Below the pieces are notes generated by a model. That model saw only the letters and a program-made list of their open reading frames with translations, was not told the origin of the DNA and did no database searches. A program made the translations under genes and the position numbers. This document shows, in pieces, positions 16,422-26,247 of a stretch of 47,529 nucleotides of DNA (position 1 is the stretch's first letter; each line of letters starts with the position of its first letter). The DNA comes from Acidisoma sp. L85 (GTDB lineage: Bacteria; Pseudomonadota; Alphaproteobacteria; Acetobacterales; Acetobacteraceae): the NCBI RefSeq assembly GCF_009765865.1, contig NZ_LMUQ01000039.1:1-47529 (forward strand), in the 5' to 3' direction.

Positions 16422-18557
16422 TTACGCGTGGCGATAGTGGAGCAGGGTCCACTCGTCGACAAAGACCTGGTCTTGCGGATGGACCACGAGCGTTGTCGCC
16501 GGGTGTTCGATGATGGCCGGTCCCGTCACCTCATGCCCCGGCTCCAACAGGTCCATTTCGTAGAGCCGCGCATTGTGCCAGCGGCCACCGATATAGGTCT
16601 CCCGCATGCCCTTGGCGGCGGCGGATGGATCGGAGCCGCCGAGCGGTCGCTTGACGAGGATCGGCTTGACCTTATCGGCGGTCGCGACCACGCCGAGTTC
16701 CATGATGGAGTAACCGACCGAGCCGTAGGCCGAAACGCGATGGTTGATCGTTGCATAGACTTCCTCGAACCTCGCCACGACCTGGCGCATATCGGCGGCG
16801 GTCGAAAGCTTCGTCAGTGGCGCGGTCACTTCGACATCTTCGAGCTGGCCGGTGTAGCGAGCCATCAGGAAAGCCTCCGTGCGGATCTTCTCGCGCGGAT
16901 GGCCGTCTTCCATCATTTCCGCCACGGCGGCTTCCGTCAGGTCGTCCCAGACTTTCGTGACCTTGGCCGCGAAAGCCACCAGAGCGTCGTCACTCGCGCT
17001 CGATGGAATATCGAGCTGGGTGGAAACCGAATGGCGCCGCTTGTAATCGGCCGTGGTGCAGCCGAAGGCGGAAAAGGCGGCGGCGAATTGGAAGGTGATG
17101 ATGTCGCGGAAACCGATGCCCCGGCTGCATCCGGCAAGATGCAAGGGCCCGGAACCGCCGTAGGAGAACAGCGTGAACTCCGACGGATGAATGCCCTGGC
17201 CCGAGATCACTCGGCGCAGCGCGCTATTGGCATCCGTCTCCAGCATCTCGATCATGCCTTCGGCGGCGTCTTCCAGGCTGACATCGAGCAGATCGGCGCA
17301 GGTCTCCTTGAAGATCCGCCGCGCCTTGGCGACGTCCAGCTTCACCTTGCCGCCAAGGAAATAATCCGGGTTCAGCCGTCCAAGGATCGCATCGCAATCG
17401 GCAATCGTCGGCGCCGTGCCGCCACGGTCGAAACAGATCGGACCGGGATCGGACCCCGCGCTTTCCGGGCCGAGGCTGATCTTGCGGGTCAGCGGATCCA
17501 CTTTCAGGATCATGCCGGCGCCCGCGCCAATCGTGTCGAGATGCAGGGTCGGCACGTTGAGCTTGAACCGGTCCATGATCGGCTCGTTCTCGATCCGCGT
17601 CTGGCCGCGCGTGATCACGCCCATGTCGAAGCTGGTACCGCCCATATCGGAACAGATCAGCGAATCATTGCCGATCAGCTTGCCGACATAGGCCGCGCCC
17701 AGAATGCCGCCGATCGGGCCGGAGATCATGGTTTCGTGCAGCCGGGGATGGTTGATCGAGGTCAGGCCACCGAAGGACAGCAAGGTCTGCACCCCGTAGC
17801 GAAAACCATATTTCTTCGACACCGCCTCGATGCCGCGAAGCTGCTGCCGCCCGCGCGCGGTCGCGTAAGCCTCGATGAGAACGCTGTTGAGCCGCGACTG
17901 TTCGCGGATCACCGGCCGCACCTCATGGCTGGTATAGACGAGGATCTCGGCGCCGGCAGCGGCGATTTCCGCGCGCACGATCTCGGCGATGCGCTTCTCG
18001 TGCATCGGATTGACGTGGGAGAAGATCGTCATGATGCAGATGGAATCGACCTTGTCGGCAATCAGCTTGCGCGCCGCCGCCTCGGCCTCATGCTCGTAGA
18101 GCGGGATCACCACGTCGCCGAATTGGTCGATGCGTTCCGTCACGCCATGGGTGCGGCGGCGCGGCACCAGCGGGTCGGGATGGTGATGCGTCACCGCATG
18201 CAGCCGGTCGGCGTAGGAGTAATCCGCCCAGGCCTGTAAGCCACGGCCCATGAGGATCATGTCCTCAAGGCCCTTGGTGGTGATCAGGCCGAGACGCCGC
18301 CCGGTGCGGGACAGCAGCGTGTTGAGCATGCCGGTGCCGGAATAGAGCACGACACCGACACCGGTGAATAATTCCTCCAGCGAAATGCCCCAGGCATCGG
18401 CGGCATCCTCCGCCGAAGCGAGGAAGCCCTCGGCCTCGTTCTTGGGCGTGGTTGCCGCCTTGCCGATCTTGAAGTGGCCATCCGAATCAACCAGGATCGT
18501 ATCCGTCATGGTGCCGCCAGCATCGATGCCAATCACGATGGGGTTCGTCGCTGCCAT
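16422..18557 (-). CDS. acxA: acetone carboxylase beta subunit (hydantoinase A family)
   Basis: 711 residues from ATG 18557, which has GGGAGG upstream. The longer ORF to 19151 is shadow sequence under the divergent regulator. The N-terminus VIGIDAGGTMTDTILVD is the ASKHA nucleotide-binding loop of hydantoinase-A proteins. It has TGVGVVLYSGTGMLNTLLSRTG, SDMGGTSFDMGVI and GSGPLHLAGCSRG, which fit the family. The beta subunit hydrolyses ATP to activate bicarbonate and acetone. It is the first gene of the carboxylase operon, divergent from a LuxR-type regulator 99 bp away. Confidence 0.92.
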   Translation of the reverse strand: MAATNPIVIGIDAGGTMTDTILVDSDGHFKIGKAATTPKNEAEGFLASAEDAADAWGISLEELFTGVGVVLYSGTGMLNTLLSRTGRRLGLITTKGLEDMILMGRGLQAWADYSYADRLHAVTHHHPDPLVPRRRTHGVTERIDQFGDVVIPLYEHEAEAAARKLIADKVDSICIMTIFSHVNPMHEKRIAEIVRAEIAAAGAEILVYTSHEVRPVIREQSRLNSVLIEAYATARGRQQLRGIEAVSKKYGFRYGVQTLLSFGGLTSINHPRLHETMISGPIGGILGAAYVGKLIGNDSLICSDMGGTSFDMGVITRGQTRIENEPIMDRFKLNVPTLHLDTIGAGAGMILKVDPLTRKISLGPESAGSDPGPICFDRGGTAPTIADCDAILGRLNPDYFLGGKVKLDVAKARRIFKETCADLLDVSLEDAAEGMIEMLETDANSALRRVISGQGIHPSEFTLFSYGGSGPLHLAGCSRGIGFRDIITFQFAAAFSAFGCTTADYKRRHSVSTQLDIPSSASDDALVAFAAKVTKVWDDLTEAAVAEMMEDGHPREKIRTEAFLMARYTGQLEDVEVTAPLTKLSTAADMRQVVARFEEVYATINHRVSAYGSVGYSIMELGVVATADKVKPILVKRPLGGSDPSAAAKGMRETYIGGRWHNARLYEMDLLEPGHEVTGPAIIEHPATTLVVHPQDQVFVDEWTLLHYRHA

Positions 18558-18618
18558 GAAGTGCCGCCTCCCTTGCCTGGAGCCGCGAAGACTAGGTCCC
18601 GGCGAAGCGCCGTGGCTA

Positions 18619-18634
18619 TGTGCCTTTGGACACA
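18619..18634. promoter_or_regulatory. imperfect palindrome between acxA and the LuxR-type gene
   Basis: TGTGCCTTTGGACACA has TGTG/CACA ends and a partly symmetric centre. It lies in the divergent region 61 bp upstream of acxA. It could be an operator of the adjacent LuxR-type protein. If so, ATG 18618 cannot be the regulator start, and GTG 18657 is favoured. The symmetry is weak. Confidence 0.25.
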
Positions 18635-18656
18635 ACGAAGCCGCACCGCCTTGGCC

Positions 18657-19439
18657 GTGACGGCCGGGGACGCGCCATTCCTCCGGGCGCTGAGCCACGC
18701 CATCGCGGGCATTGGCGAGCCGAATCACCTCGACAGGCTGACCGATGCGATCGCCGCGGCGCTGCCGCATGATCTGGTCACGGTGACACGCTATTCGGCG
18801 ACCGAGCCGCCGCGCTTCCTGTCCCACCGCAACTTCTCGGACGAATTGGCCCGGCAGTATCAGGAGGTCTATTTCGTCTACGATCCCTTCGGCGCCCATT
18901 GGCGAGAGAGCCGCAAAGCCGGCGTGGTGCCGTTGCAATCCTTCGCCAGCCGTGAGCTGAAACGTGGCCGGTACATCAAGGAATTCCTCGCCTCCTCGGT
19001 GATCTGTGACGAGGTCGGCGTGTTGCTGGAGGATGGCGGCGACTGGTGCCTCGGCATCTTCCTCGACCGCGCGAAGACGCCGTTTCGCGGGCAGGAGGTC
19101 GAGCGGCTCGGCAAGCTCTTCGGAGTCTTCGAGGCGCTGCATCTTGCCCACCGCAGACTGACGGAGCCGCCCTCCGCCCCACTGGCGACAGCGGTGACAG
19201 TCTCAGCCGAAACGCGAGATTCCGCACTCCCGCCAAGCCTTTGGCCGGAGCTAAGCGCGCGGGAGAGGGAGCTTGCGACGCTCATTCTCGCCGGCCATCC
19301 CTCCGCGACCATCGCGGAACGTCTCGGGATCACGCCCGGTACCGTCAAGAATCATCGGCGGCGGATCTATGCCAAGCTCGACATAACGACAGAGCGCGAA
19401 TTGTTTCTTCAGTTCTTCCAGTACGGATCGAAACGATGA
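18657..19439 (+). CDS. LuxR-family transcriptional regulator, divergent from acetone carboxylase
   Basis: 260 residues from GTG 18657; ATG 18618 would add 13. The C-terminal 65 residues are a LuxR HTH: LSARERELATLILAGHPSATIAERLGITPGTVKNHRRRIYAKL. The N-terminal 190 residues look like a sensory domain without a recognisable PAS, AAA or receiver motif. In Xanthobacter, acetone carboxylase is controlled by a sigma54 activator, so a LuxR-type neighbour is unusual. Control of the operon is inferred from divergence and the 99-bp shared region. Neither start has a good ribosome binding site. Confidence 0.85.
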   Translation: MTAGDAPFLRALSHAIAGIGEPNHLDRLTDAIAAALPHDLVTVTRYSATEPPRFLSHRNFSDELARQYQEVYFVYDPFGAHWRESRKAGVVPLQSFASRELKRGRYIKEFLASSVICDEVGVLLEDGGDWCLGIFLDRAKTPFRGQEVERLGKLFGVFEALHLAHRRLTEPPSAPLATAVTVSAETRDSALPPSLWPELSARERELATLILAGHPSATIAERLGITPGTVKNHRRRIYAKLDITTERELFLQFFQYGSKR

Positions 19440-19464
19440 GACTTCGAGGATCACGGTATAACGC

Positions 19465-20991
19465 ATGATCGTTTTTGAGCTCGTGCTGGGCCTCCTGCTC
19501 GCGGGCGTCTGCCTGGCCTTGCTGGCGCCCAGGATTGGCGTACCCTGGCCCGCGCTGCTGGCTCTGGCGGGCGTGGTGCTGGCGCTGATTCCGGGTGTGC
19601 CGGAGGTGACGTTGGACCCTCGGCTGGCCCTCGGCCTCTTCGTGGCACCTGTGCTGCTCGACGCCGCCTATGATGCGAGCCCGCGCGACCTTCGGCAGAA
19701 CTGGGCGGCGGTCACCGGCCTAGTTCTGGTCGCTGTCGGTCTCACCGTGGCCGGGGTGGCGGCCACCGCGCATTGGCTGAATCCCGCGATGCCTTGGGCG
19801 GCGGCCATTGCGCTGGGCGCGATCGTTGCCCCGCCCGACGCCGCCGCCGCGACCTCGGTGCTGCGGCAGGTGCGGCTGCCGCACCGCATGCTGGTTATTC
19901 TGGAAGGCGAAAGCCTGCTGAACGACGCCTCCGCCCTGTTGATCTATCGCCTCGCCGTCGGTGCCGCGGCCGGTGGCGTGACGCTTTATACCGGCCCGAT
20001 GATTGCCTTGTCGGCGGCGGGCGGTGTTTTGCTGGGTATGGTGCTCGCGCGCGGCTTCCTCGCGATCTCGTCCCGCATCGAGGAAGGGCCGGCCGCCGTG
20101 CTGCTGCAATTCCTCGGCACCTTCGGCGTCTGGCTCCTGGCGGACAGGCTGGCCCTATCGCCGGTTCTCACCGTGGTTGCCTTTGCTGTCACCCTTGCGC
20201 GCGTGGCTCCGGGCCGCATGAGCGCACGGCACCGGCGCGCGAGCTACGCGGTGTGGGAGGTGGTCGTTTTTGTGCTGAACGTGCTCGCCTTTATCCTCGT
20301 GGGCTTGCAGCTTCGCGGCATCCTCACCCGGCTGCACGGACTTCCGGGCCGCTATGCCACCTTCGGCCTCGCCGTGCTGGCCGCCTGCATCCTCATCCGG
20401 TTCGCCTGGGTGATGACCCACAACACCGCCTTGCGCTGGACGCGGCGGCGAGCCCTGGCACGGGGCGCCGAAGCTTTGACGCCACCCACCATCCAGGGGG
20501 GCCTGGTGATCTCCTGGTGCGGGATGCGCGGCATCGTCACCCTCGCCGCGGCGCTCGCCCTGCCCGAGCAGTTCCCCGAGCGCGACCTGATCGTGTTCAC
20601 CGCCTTCTGCGTGGTGTTGGGGACGCTGGTTTTGCAGGGGATCACGCTTCGCCCGTTCCTGGCCCGGCTGACGCTGCAGCAGGATGACAGCGTAGCGGAT
20701 GAGGTGGGCATGGCTCGCGCCGAGGCAGCGCGCGCCGCGCTTGAGGCTTTGGGCGACGATCGGGCGAGTGACATCGGCCGCTTCGTCGCCAAGGAATATG
20801 AGGCGCGGCTTAGGTCAGACGCTCAAGCGGAAACCAAGCTGGCAGCCGTCGCCGCGCTGCGCCGGCGTGCCCTGGGGGCGGAGCGTCAGCGTCTGGCAGC
20901 ATTGTTGCGGGAGGGCCGGATCGGCGACGACGCCTTCCACCTCGTTGAAGAGGAACTGGACTGGGCGGAGGCCAACGAGCGAGAACACTGA
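19465..20991 (+). CDS. Na+/H+ antiporter (CPA1/NhaP type)
   Basis: 508 residues. Roughly a dozen hydrophobic segments fill residues 1-400, and the last 100 residues form a charged cytoplasmic tail. LGAIVAPPDAAAATSVLRQV and LVILEGESLLNDASALLIYRLA carry the conserved Asp and acidic residues of the CPA1 transport core. It is probably an inner-membrane antiporter for pH and sodium control. It starts 25 bp after the LuxR-type gene and may be on the same transcript. It converges on the DUF5666-like gene. Confidence 0.92.
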   Translation: MIVFELVLGLLLAGVCLALLAPRIGVPWPALLALAGVVLALIPGVPEVTLDPRLALGLFVAPVLLDAAYDASPRDLRQNWAAVTGLVLVAVGLTVAGVAATAHWLNPAMPWAAAIALGAIVAPPDAAAATSVLRQVRLPHRMLVILEGESLLNDASALLIYRLAVGAAAGGVTLYTGPMIALSAAGGVLLGMVLARGFLAISSRIEEGPAAVLLQFLGTFGVWLLADRLALSPVLTVVAFAVTLARVAPGRMSARHRRASYAVWEVVVFVLNVLAFILVGLQLRGILTRLHGLPGRYATFGLAVLAACILIRFAWVMTHNTALRWTRRRALARGAEALTPPTIQGGLVISWCGMRGIVTLAAALALPEQFPERDLIVFTAFCVVLGTLVLQGITLRPFLARLTLQQDDSVADEVGMARAEAARAALEALGDDRASDIGRFVAKEYEARLRSDAQAETKLAAVAALRRRALGAERQRLAALLREGRIGDDAFHLVEEELDWAEANEREH

Positions 20992-21013
20992 CTGGCCTCC
21001 TTCGCCGGTCTCG

Positions 21014-21619
21014 TTATGTCGGAGGCACGAGGCCGTTCAGGCCGACCGAGACGTTGAGCGCGTGAATAGAGCCGTCCGTGTCCTTGGCCCCCGACGCGCT
21101 GACATGGGCGCCGACGGTCAGCAAAGCGCGATCCCCCGGCACGATGCTGACGATCGGAACATCGGGCGGCACAACGATGATCTTCTGGCCGCCATGATAC
21201 GTCACCGTCATTGTGTCGCCATTCGCGACGACCAGCTTACCCACGGTGCCGTTCGTCATCGAACTGCCTTTGCCCTGATCCCAGGGGCGATGGCCCTCGC
21301 CCATGCCGCGCAGGCTCGGCGGAAAGACGTGAACTTCGAGCGCCTTGAGCTTGCCGTCCGGCAATGGGATCGCGGCGCTGCCGATGAAGCTGCCTGGCTT
21401 GATATCGCTCAGCTTTGCGATGGTCATGCCGGCGATCCGGGTCTTGTCGGTCAAAACATACACGACCTTCGCACCTGACCGGCTTGTAACGTCAAGTTCA
21501 TTTCCGCTGACGCTAGTAATGACGCCCCGCGTCCGAAGCGGATGGGCAGGCTGCGCCAAGGCCACGCCAGATACGAGGCAAGCGCCAATTGCGGCTGCCA
21601 AGAACGACATCTTTGCCAT
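21014..21619 (-). CDS. exported hypothetical protein, DUF5666-like
   Basis: 201 residues from ATG 21619, with AGGA at the right spacing upstream. A clear Sec signal peptide (MAKMSFLAAAIGACLVSGVALAQ) should be cut after ALA. The mature part is beta-rich with repeated G-V/I-x-S-V-x-G-N-E-L-x-V-like strands, as in RGVITSVSGNELDV and TVGKLVVANGDTMTV. This fits two DUF5666-type OB-like modules. No enzyme motif was seen. It is divergent from the RND adaptor gene 139 bp away, so it may share a promoter region with an efflux system. Function is unknown. Confidence 0.72.
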   Translation of the reverse strand: MAKMSFLAAAIGACLVSGVALAQPAHPLRTRGVITSVSGNELDVTSRSGAKVVYVLTDKTRIAGMTIAKLSDIKPGSFIGSAAIPLPDGKLKALEVHVFPPSLRGMGEGHRPWDQGKGSSMTNGTVGKLVVANGDTMTVTYHGGQKIIVVPPDVPIVSIVPGDRALLTVGAHVSASGAKDTDGSIHALNVSVGLNGLVPPT

Positions 21620-21758
21620 TGTTATTCCTCGATCTGAGAAAGCTGTCATGCTGCGGGAAGTCTGGGGGTTTCAATTTGCAGACATAGCTCAGCAGGCCAC
21701 CCGCGTTTGTGAAGAAGTGTTTCCTGTTGGACGAAGGCGTTCCCGCGATGGAAGGTCT

Positions 21759-22946
21759 ATGGCATCTAGGATCATGGAGTCACGGAACACCGAAGAGGAG
21801 CTCCCAGCCGCGGGAGCATCGGGAGGCAGACGGCGCCTAAGAATTTGGTTGTTTGCGACTCTTGGCGTCGCTGCCGCGGCGATCTTGGTCGGCATGCAAT
21901 TTCGGTCTCCGGCGGAGAGCGAAACAACGCATGCCCCAGCCGCTGTTCCTGTCACGATCATCAAGGTGGGACGTTCCGATGTGCCGGTCTTCGCGAACGG
22001 CATCGGCACTGTGCAGCCCTACCGAACTGTCGTTGTCAAAGCGCGGGTCACGGGCACGATTGACAAGATCGCCTTCACGGAAGGCCAGGAAGTAAAGCCC
22101 AACGATCTTCTCGCCACGATCGACCCCCGGCCCTATGCCGCCGCTTTCGCCCAGGCGCAGGCCAAGCAGGCGGCCGATCAGGCTTTGGCGACGAATGACG
22201 AGGTGAATCTCAAGCGTGATTCGAGCCTCGCCGCGAACAGCTATGCCAGCAAGCAGCAAGTCGACAACGACATGGCGACGATGCGGGAGCTTCAGGCCAA
22301 TGTCGCGGCGGACAAGGCGGCGGTGGATACGGCCGCGTTAAACCTCAGTTTTTGCAATATCACCTCGCCGATTTCCGGGGTGGTGGGATTCCAGCAAGTC
22401 AATGCCGGCAACCTGGTTCAGGCCGGGGATAGCCAAGGCATTGTCACCATCAATCAGGTTCACCCGATCTCCGTCGTCTTCACCCTGCCCGAGGACACGC
22501 TGCCCGCCGTGCAAGCCGCGATGGCGCATGGCAAGGCGCGAGTGCTCGCCTTCGCGGACGATAATGTGACGCAGATCAGCGCTGGCACTTTGCTGACGCC
22601 CAGCAACACGATCAACATCAGCACCGGCACGATCGCCCTGAAGGCGATTTTCCCCAATCTCGACAACAGATTGTGGCCGGGCCAATTCGTGAATGCCCAT
22701 CTGGAGCTTTCGGTTCAGTCCAATGCCGTGACGGTGCCGATAGAGGCCATCCAGCACGGGCCGAACGGGCTCTATGTCTATGTCGTGAAATCCGATGACA
22801 AGGTGGCTAACCAGCCGATCACGGTCGGCTACCAGAACGACAAGATCGCCGTGGTGGCGACCGGCCTCAATGGCGATGAGAAGGTCGTTCTCAACGGTCA
22901 ATCCCGCCTTCAGAACGGCACGATGGTCGCGGCCAAATCAAGCTAG
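21759..22946 (+). CDS. RND efflux periplasmic adaptor (membrane fusion protein)
   Basis: 395 residues from ATG 21759 (MASRIMESRN). An N-terminal transmembrane anchor (IWLFATLGVAAAAILVGM) is followed by a lipoyl-like hairpin domain with GTVQPYRTVVVKARVTGTI and ITSPISGVVGFQQVNAGNLV. A long alpha-helical hairpin and a beta-barrel precede the C-terminus (GLNGDEKVVLNGQSRLQNG). It links the inner-membrane pump to an outer-membrane channel. The pump gene starts 34 bp downstream. No outer-membrane factor is in the window, so a TolC-like partner must come from elsewhere. Confidence 0.9.
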   Translation: MASRIMESRNTEEELPAAGASGGRRRLRIWLFATLGVAAAAILVGMQFRSPAESETTHAPAAVPVTIIKVGRSDVPVFANGIGTVQPYRTVVVKARVTGTIDKIAFTEGQEVKPNDLLATIDPRPYAAAFAQAQAKQAADQALATNDEVNLKRDSSLAANSYASKQQVDNDMATMRELQANVAADKAAVDTAALNLSFCNITSPISGVVGFQQVNAGNLVQAGDSQGIVTINQVHPISVVFTLPEDTLPAVQAAMAHGKARVLAFADDNVTQISAGTLLTPSNTINISTGTIALKAIFPNLDNRLWPGQFVNAHLELSVQSNAVTVPIEAIQHGPNGLYVYVVKSDDKVANQPITVGYQNDKIAVVATGLNGDEKVVLNGQSRLQNGTMVAAKSS

Positions 22947-22980
22947 CCTGGCTACCCATCCAAGGGAATGACGGCACAGA

Positions 22981-25900
22981 ATGAGCATCTCTTCGCCCTT
23001 CATCCGGCGGCCGATCGCCACGTCCCTGATGGTCGCGGCGATTGTGCTTGGTGGCCTCGCAGCCTTTCCGCTTCTGCCGATCGCGCCCCTGCCCCAGGTC
23101 GACTTTCCGACCATCACGGTGACCGCGAAATATCCGGGTGCCAGTCCGGATACGATGGCGTCCAGCGTCGCCGAGCCGCTCGAATCGCAGTTCTCGCAGA
23201 TCGCGGGCATGACGGAAATGACCTCGAGCAACGTGCAGGGCACCAGCACGATCACCCTGCAGTTCGATCTCAACCGCAATATTGATGCGGCCTCAACGGA
23301 TGTGCTCGAGGCGATCAACGCGGCGCAGGGCCAGCTCCCGAAGAACCTGCCGAGCTCGCCGACGATCCGCAAGATCAATCCGGCCGACGCACCCATCATG
23401 ATCCTGTCGGTGCATTCGGATGAGATGCCGCTGACCGAGGTGGATGACGAGGCCGAGAACCTGCTCGCGCAGAGGTTGTCGCAGATCGCCGGCGTATCGC
23501 AGGTTGTGGTGGGCGGTCAGCAGAAACCCGCGATCCGGGTGCAGATCGATCCGGCCAAGCTCGCGTATATGGGCCTTACGCTAGAGGATGTGCGCACCGT
23601 CCTGAATGAGGCGACGGTCAATTCGCCGAAAGGCAGCATCGACGGACCAACCCAATCCTACACCGTCCTCGACGACGACCAGCTCACCACGCCTTCGCCT
23701 TACGACAATATCGTTGTCGCCTATAAGAACGGCGCGCCTGTTCGCATTCGGGATATCGGCACGGCGGTGCGCGGCGCGCAGAACCGTGAGCTTCGGGGCT
23801 GGCAAAGCAGCCAAGGCAGCGAGGTCAAGCGCGGCGTGCTGCTGCTGATCTTCAAGCAGCCGGGCGCCAATGTCATCGCGACCGTCGATCGCGTGAAGGC
23901 GGCGCTGCCGCCGCTGGAAGCCAGCATTCCTCCGGCGATCCATGTCAGCACCATCGTCGATCGCACACAAACGATCCGCGCCTCGGTTCGCGATGTCGAG
24001 TTCACGCTGCTGCTCTCCGTGGCGCTGGTCGTGATGGTGATCCTGCTATTCCTGCGTAACCTGTGGGGAACCATCATCCCGAGCATCACGGTGCCGGTGG
24101 CGCTGATCGGCACCTTCGGGGCGATGTATCTGTTCAACTTCAGCCTCGACAATCTGTCGCTGATGGCGCTGACGATTTCCGTCGGCTTCGTCGTTGATGA
24201 CGCCATCGTCATGCTGGAGAATATCTACCGGCATATCGAAGAGGGCATGAGTCCGAAGGAGGCGGCGCTTCAGGGCGCGGGCGAGATCGGATTCACCATC
24301 GTCTCGATCAGTCTCTCGCTGATCGCCGTGTTCATTCCGCTGCTGCTGATGGGCGGCATCGTCGGCCGGTTGTTCCGCGAATTCGCGATGACGGTGGCGG
24401 TCGCCGTGGTGATGTCGGCTTTCGTGTCGCTGACGCTGACGCCGATGATGTGCTCGCGCCTGCTCAGCCGCCACCACGGCGCGCATGGCCGAATATTCCG
24501 CTTCATCGAGGCGGGGTTCGTGGGATTGATCGACGGCTACCGCCGCACGCTCGATATCGCGCTGCGCTTCCGGTTCTTCACCCTGCTGACGTTTCTGGCG
24601 ACCGTCGGATTCACGGTCTTCCTGTATGTGATCATCCCGAAGGGTTTCTTCCCCACCCAGGATATCGGGATGATCATCGGAACCTCGGTGGCGGCGCAGG
24701 ACGCGTCCTTCGACCAGATGGTCGAGGTGCAGTCGAAGCTCAACGAACTCGTCAAGGATGATCCGGCAGTCGCCGGCTTCGCTTCGCAGGTCGGAGCGGG
24801 CACGGCGGGCGCGCAGGGCAACCAAGGGCGCTTCTACATCAACCTCAAGCCCTGGAGCCAACGACCCGGCGACCCCGTGATGAAGGTCATCGCCCGGCTG
24901 GCCGAGAAGGCCCGCGCGATGCAGGGCGTCAATCTGTATCTACGGCCCGGTCAGGACATCAATGTCGGCGGACGGCTGGCGCTGACACTTTACCAGTACA
25001 CCCTGCAGGATCCGGATTCCGACCAGCTCAACTATTGGGCGCCGAGGATCCTCGCGAAGGTGAAGACCCTGCCGATGCTCCGGGATGTCGCGACCGACCA
25101 GCAGATTGCGGGCACGACGACCACGCTGAAGATCAAGCGTGACGTTGCCGAGACCTATGGCATCCGCCCGCAACAGATCGACGACACGCTGTACGACGCT
25201 TTCGGCCAGCGCGAGGTCACGCAGTATTTCACGCAGCTAAGCTCTTACTACGTGATTCTCGAAGTGCCTCCGAGGCTGGAAGGGAAGCTCAGCACGCTCG
25301 ATGAGCTTTATGTGAAGGGCAGCAGCGGTCAGGTGATCCCGCTGTCGCAGCTTGTCGAAATCGACAGCGCTCCGGTGGCGCCGCTCGCCGTCAATCATCA
25401 GAGCCAGTTCCCGGCGGTCACCATCTCCTTCAATCTCGCGGCTGGCGCCTCGCTCGGCGAGGCAGTCGATGCGATCAACAAGATGCGCGGGCAGCTCGGC
25501 GCGCCGCTGGCGCTGCAAGGCTCGTTCCAGGGCACGGCGCAGGCTTTTCAGTCGTCACTCAGCAGCGAGCCCTATCTGGTCGCCGCCGCTCTCATCTCCG
25601 TCTACATCATCCTGGGGATGCTGTACGAGAGCTACATCCTGCCGCTGACGATCCTTTCGACCTTGCCCTCAGCGGGGGTCGGCGCGCTGCTCATGCTGAT
25701 GCTGGCGAAGACGGATCTGTCGGTCATCGCGATGATCGGCATCATCCTGCTGATCGGCATCGTGAAGAAAAACGGAATCATGATGGTCGATTTCGCCATC
25801 ACGGCGGAGCGGCGAGATGGGCTGCCACCGCTCACCGCCATCCGCCAAGCCTGCCTGCTGCGGTTCCGGCCGATCCTTATGACGACGATGGCGGCCATGC

Positions 25901-26124
25901 TGAGCGGCCTGCCGCTCATGCTGGAATCCGGCGCGGGCTCCGAGCTGCGCAAACCGCTGGGCTATGCGATGGTCGGCGGGTTGCTGCTGAGCCAAGTCCT
26001 CACGCTCTACACGACGCCGGTCATCTACCTTTATCTGAATCGGCTGGAGCGCTGGCTGACGCCGCGCCGGCGAGCGCGCCTGCCGGCCTTGGCAACCAAG
26101 ATGGGCGTTTTGGCGGCGGATTAG
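22981..26124 (+). CDS. RND multidrug efflux permease (HAE1-type)
   Basis: 1047 residues, the usual length for an AcrB/MdtB-type pump. It starts MSISSPFIRRPIATSLMVAA and has twelve predicted helices and two large periplasmic loops. The proton-relay Asp pair is present in helix 4 (VGFVVDDAIVMLENIYRHIEEG, about residues 405-406). A late GIVKKNGIMMVDFAI segment in helix 11 also fits. It exports hydrophobic drugs or organic compounds from the periplasm. It is in an operon with the adaptor 34 bp upstream. Confidence 0.94.
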   Translation: MSISSPFIRRPIATSLMVAAIVLGGLAAFPLLPIAPLPQVDFPTITVTAKYPGASPDTMASSVAEPLESQFSQIAGMTEMTSSNVQGTSTITLQFDLNRNIDAASTDVLEAINAAQGQLPKNLPSSPTIRKINPADAPIMILSVHSDEMPLTEVDDEAENLLAQRLSQIAGVSQVVVGGQQKPAIRVQIDPAKLAYMGLTLEDVRTVLNEATVNSPKGSIDGPTQSYTVLDDDQLTTPSPYDNIVVAYKNGAPVRIRDIGTAVRGAQNRELRGWQSSQGSEVKRGVLLLIFKQPGANVIATVDRVKAALPPLEASIPPAIHVSTIVDRTQTIRASVRDVEFTLLLSVALVVMVILLFLRNLWGTIIPSITVPVALIGTFGAMYLFNFSLDNLSLMALTISVGFVVDDAIVMLENIYRHIEEGMSPKEAALQGAGEIGFTIVSISLSLIAVFIPLLLMGGIVGRLFREFAMTVAVAVVMSAFVSLTLTPMMCSRLLSRHHGAHGRIFRFIEAGFVGLIDGYRRTLDIALRFRFFTLLTFLATVGFTVFLYVIIPKGFFPTQDIGMIIGTSVAAQDASFDQMVEVQSKLNELVKDDPAVAGFASQVGAGTAGAQGNQGRFYINLKPWSQRPGDPVMKVIARLAEKARAMQGVNLYLRPGQDINVGGRLALTLYQYTLQDPDSDQLNYWAPRILAKVKTLPMLRDVATDQQIAGTTTTLKIKRDVAETYGIRPQQIDDTLYDAFGQREVTQYFTQLSSYYVILEVPPRLEGKLSTLDELYVKGSSGQVIPLSQLVEIDSAPVAPLAVNHQSQFPAVTISFNLAAGASLGEAVDAINKMRGQLGAPLALQGSFQGTAQAFQSSLSSEPYLVAAALISVYIILGMLYESYILPLTILSTLPSAGVGALLMLMLAKTDLSVIAMIGIILLIGIVKKNGIMMVDFAITAERRDGLPPLTAIRQACLLRFRPILMTTMAAMLSGLPLMLESGAGSELRKPLGYAMVGGLLLSQVLTLYTTPVIYLYLNRLERWLTPRRRARLPALATKMGVLAAD

Positions 26125-26247
26125 GGCGCCGCCAAGCCCGCTCGCATAGCTGCGCAGCAACGATTACCCCTTCTCGTTTGGGCGTGTCTTCGACACTTCG
26201 GGTGCAACGCACCATTTGTAGACGCGCGACACTGAAAGGGCTCCGAC

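Noticed and set aside
14596-18239. Two 600-residue plus-strand frames opposite the acetone carboxylase genes
   Set aside because: They lie antisense to conserved hydantoinase A and B motifs and have no recognisable domains.
20995-21026. GCCTCC/GGAGGC pair at the antiporter and DUF5666-gene ends
   Set aside because: The arms are 6 bp and separated by 20 nt, so it is too weak to call a terminator.
26184-26213. GTGTC TTC GACAC and GGTGC AAC GCACC mini-hairpins after the RND genes
   Set aside because: Five-base stems with 3-nt loops are common by chance; neither has a U-tract.
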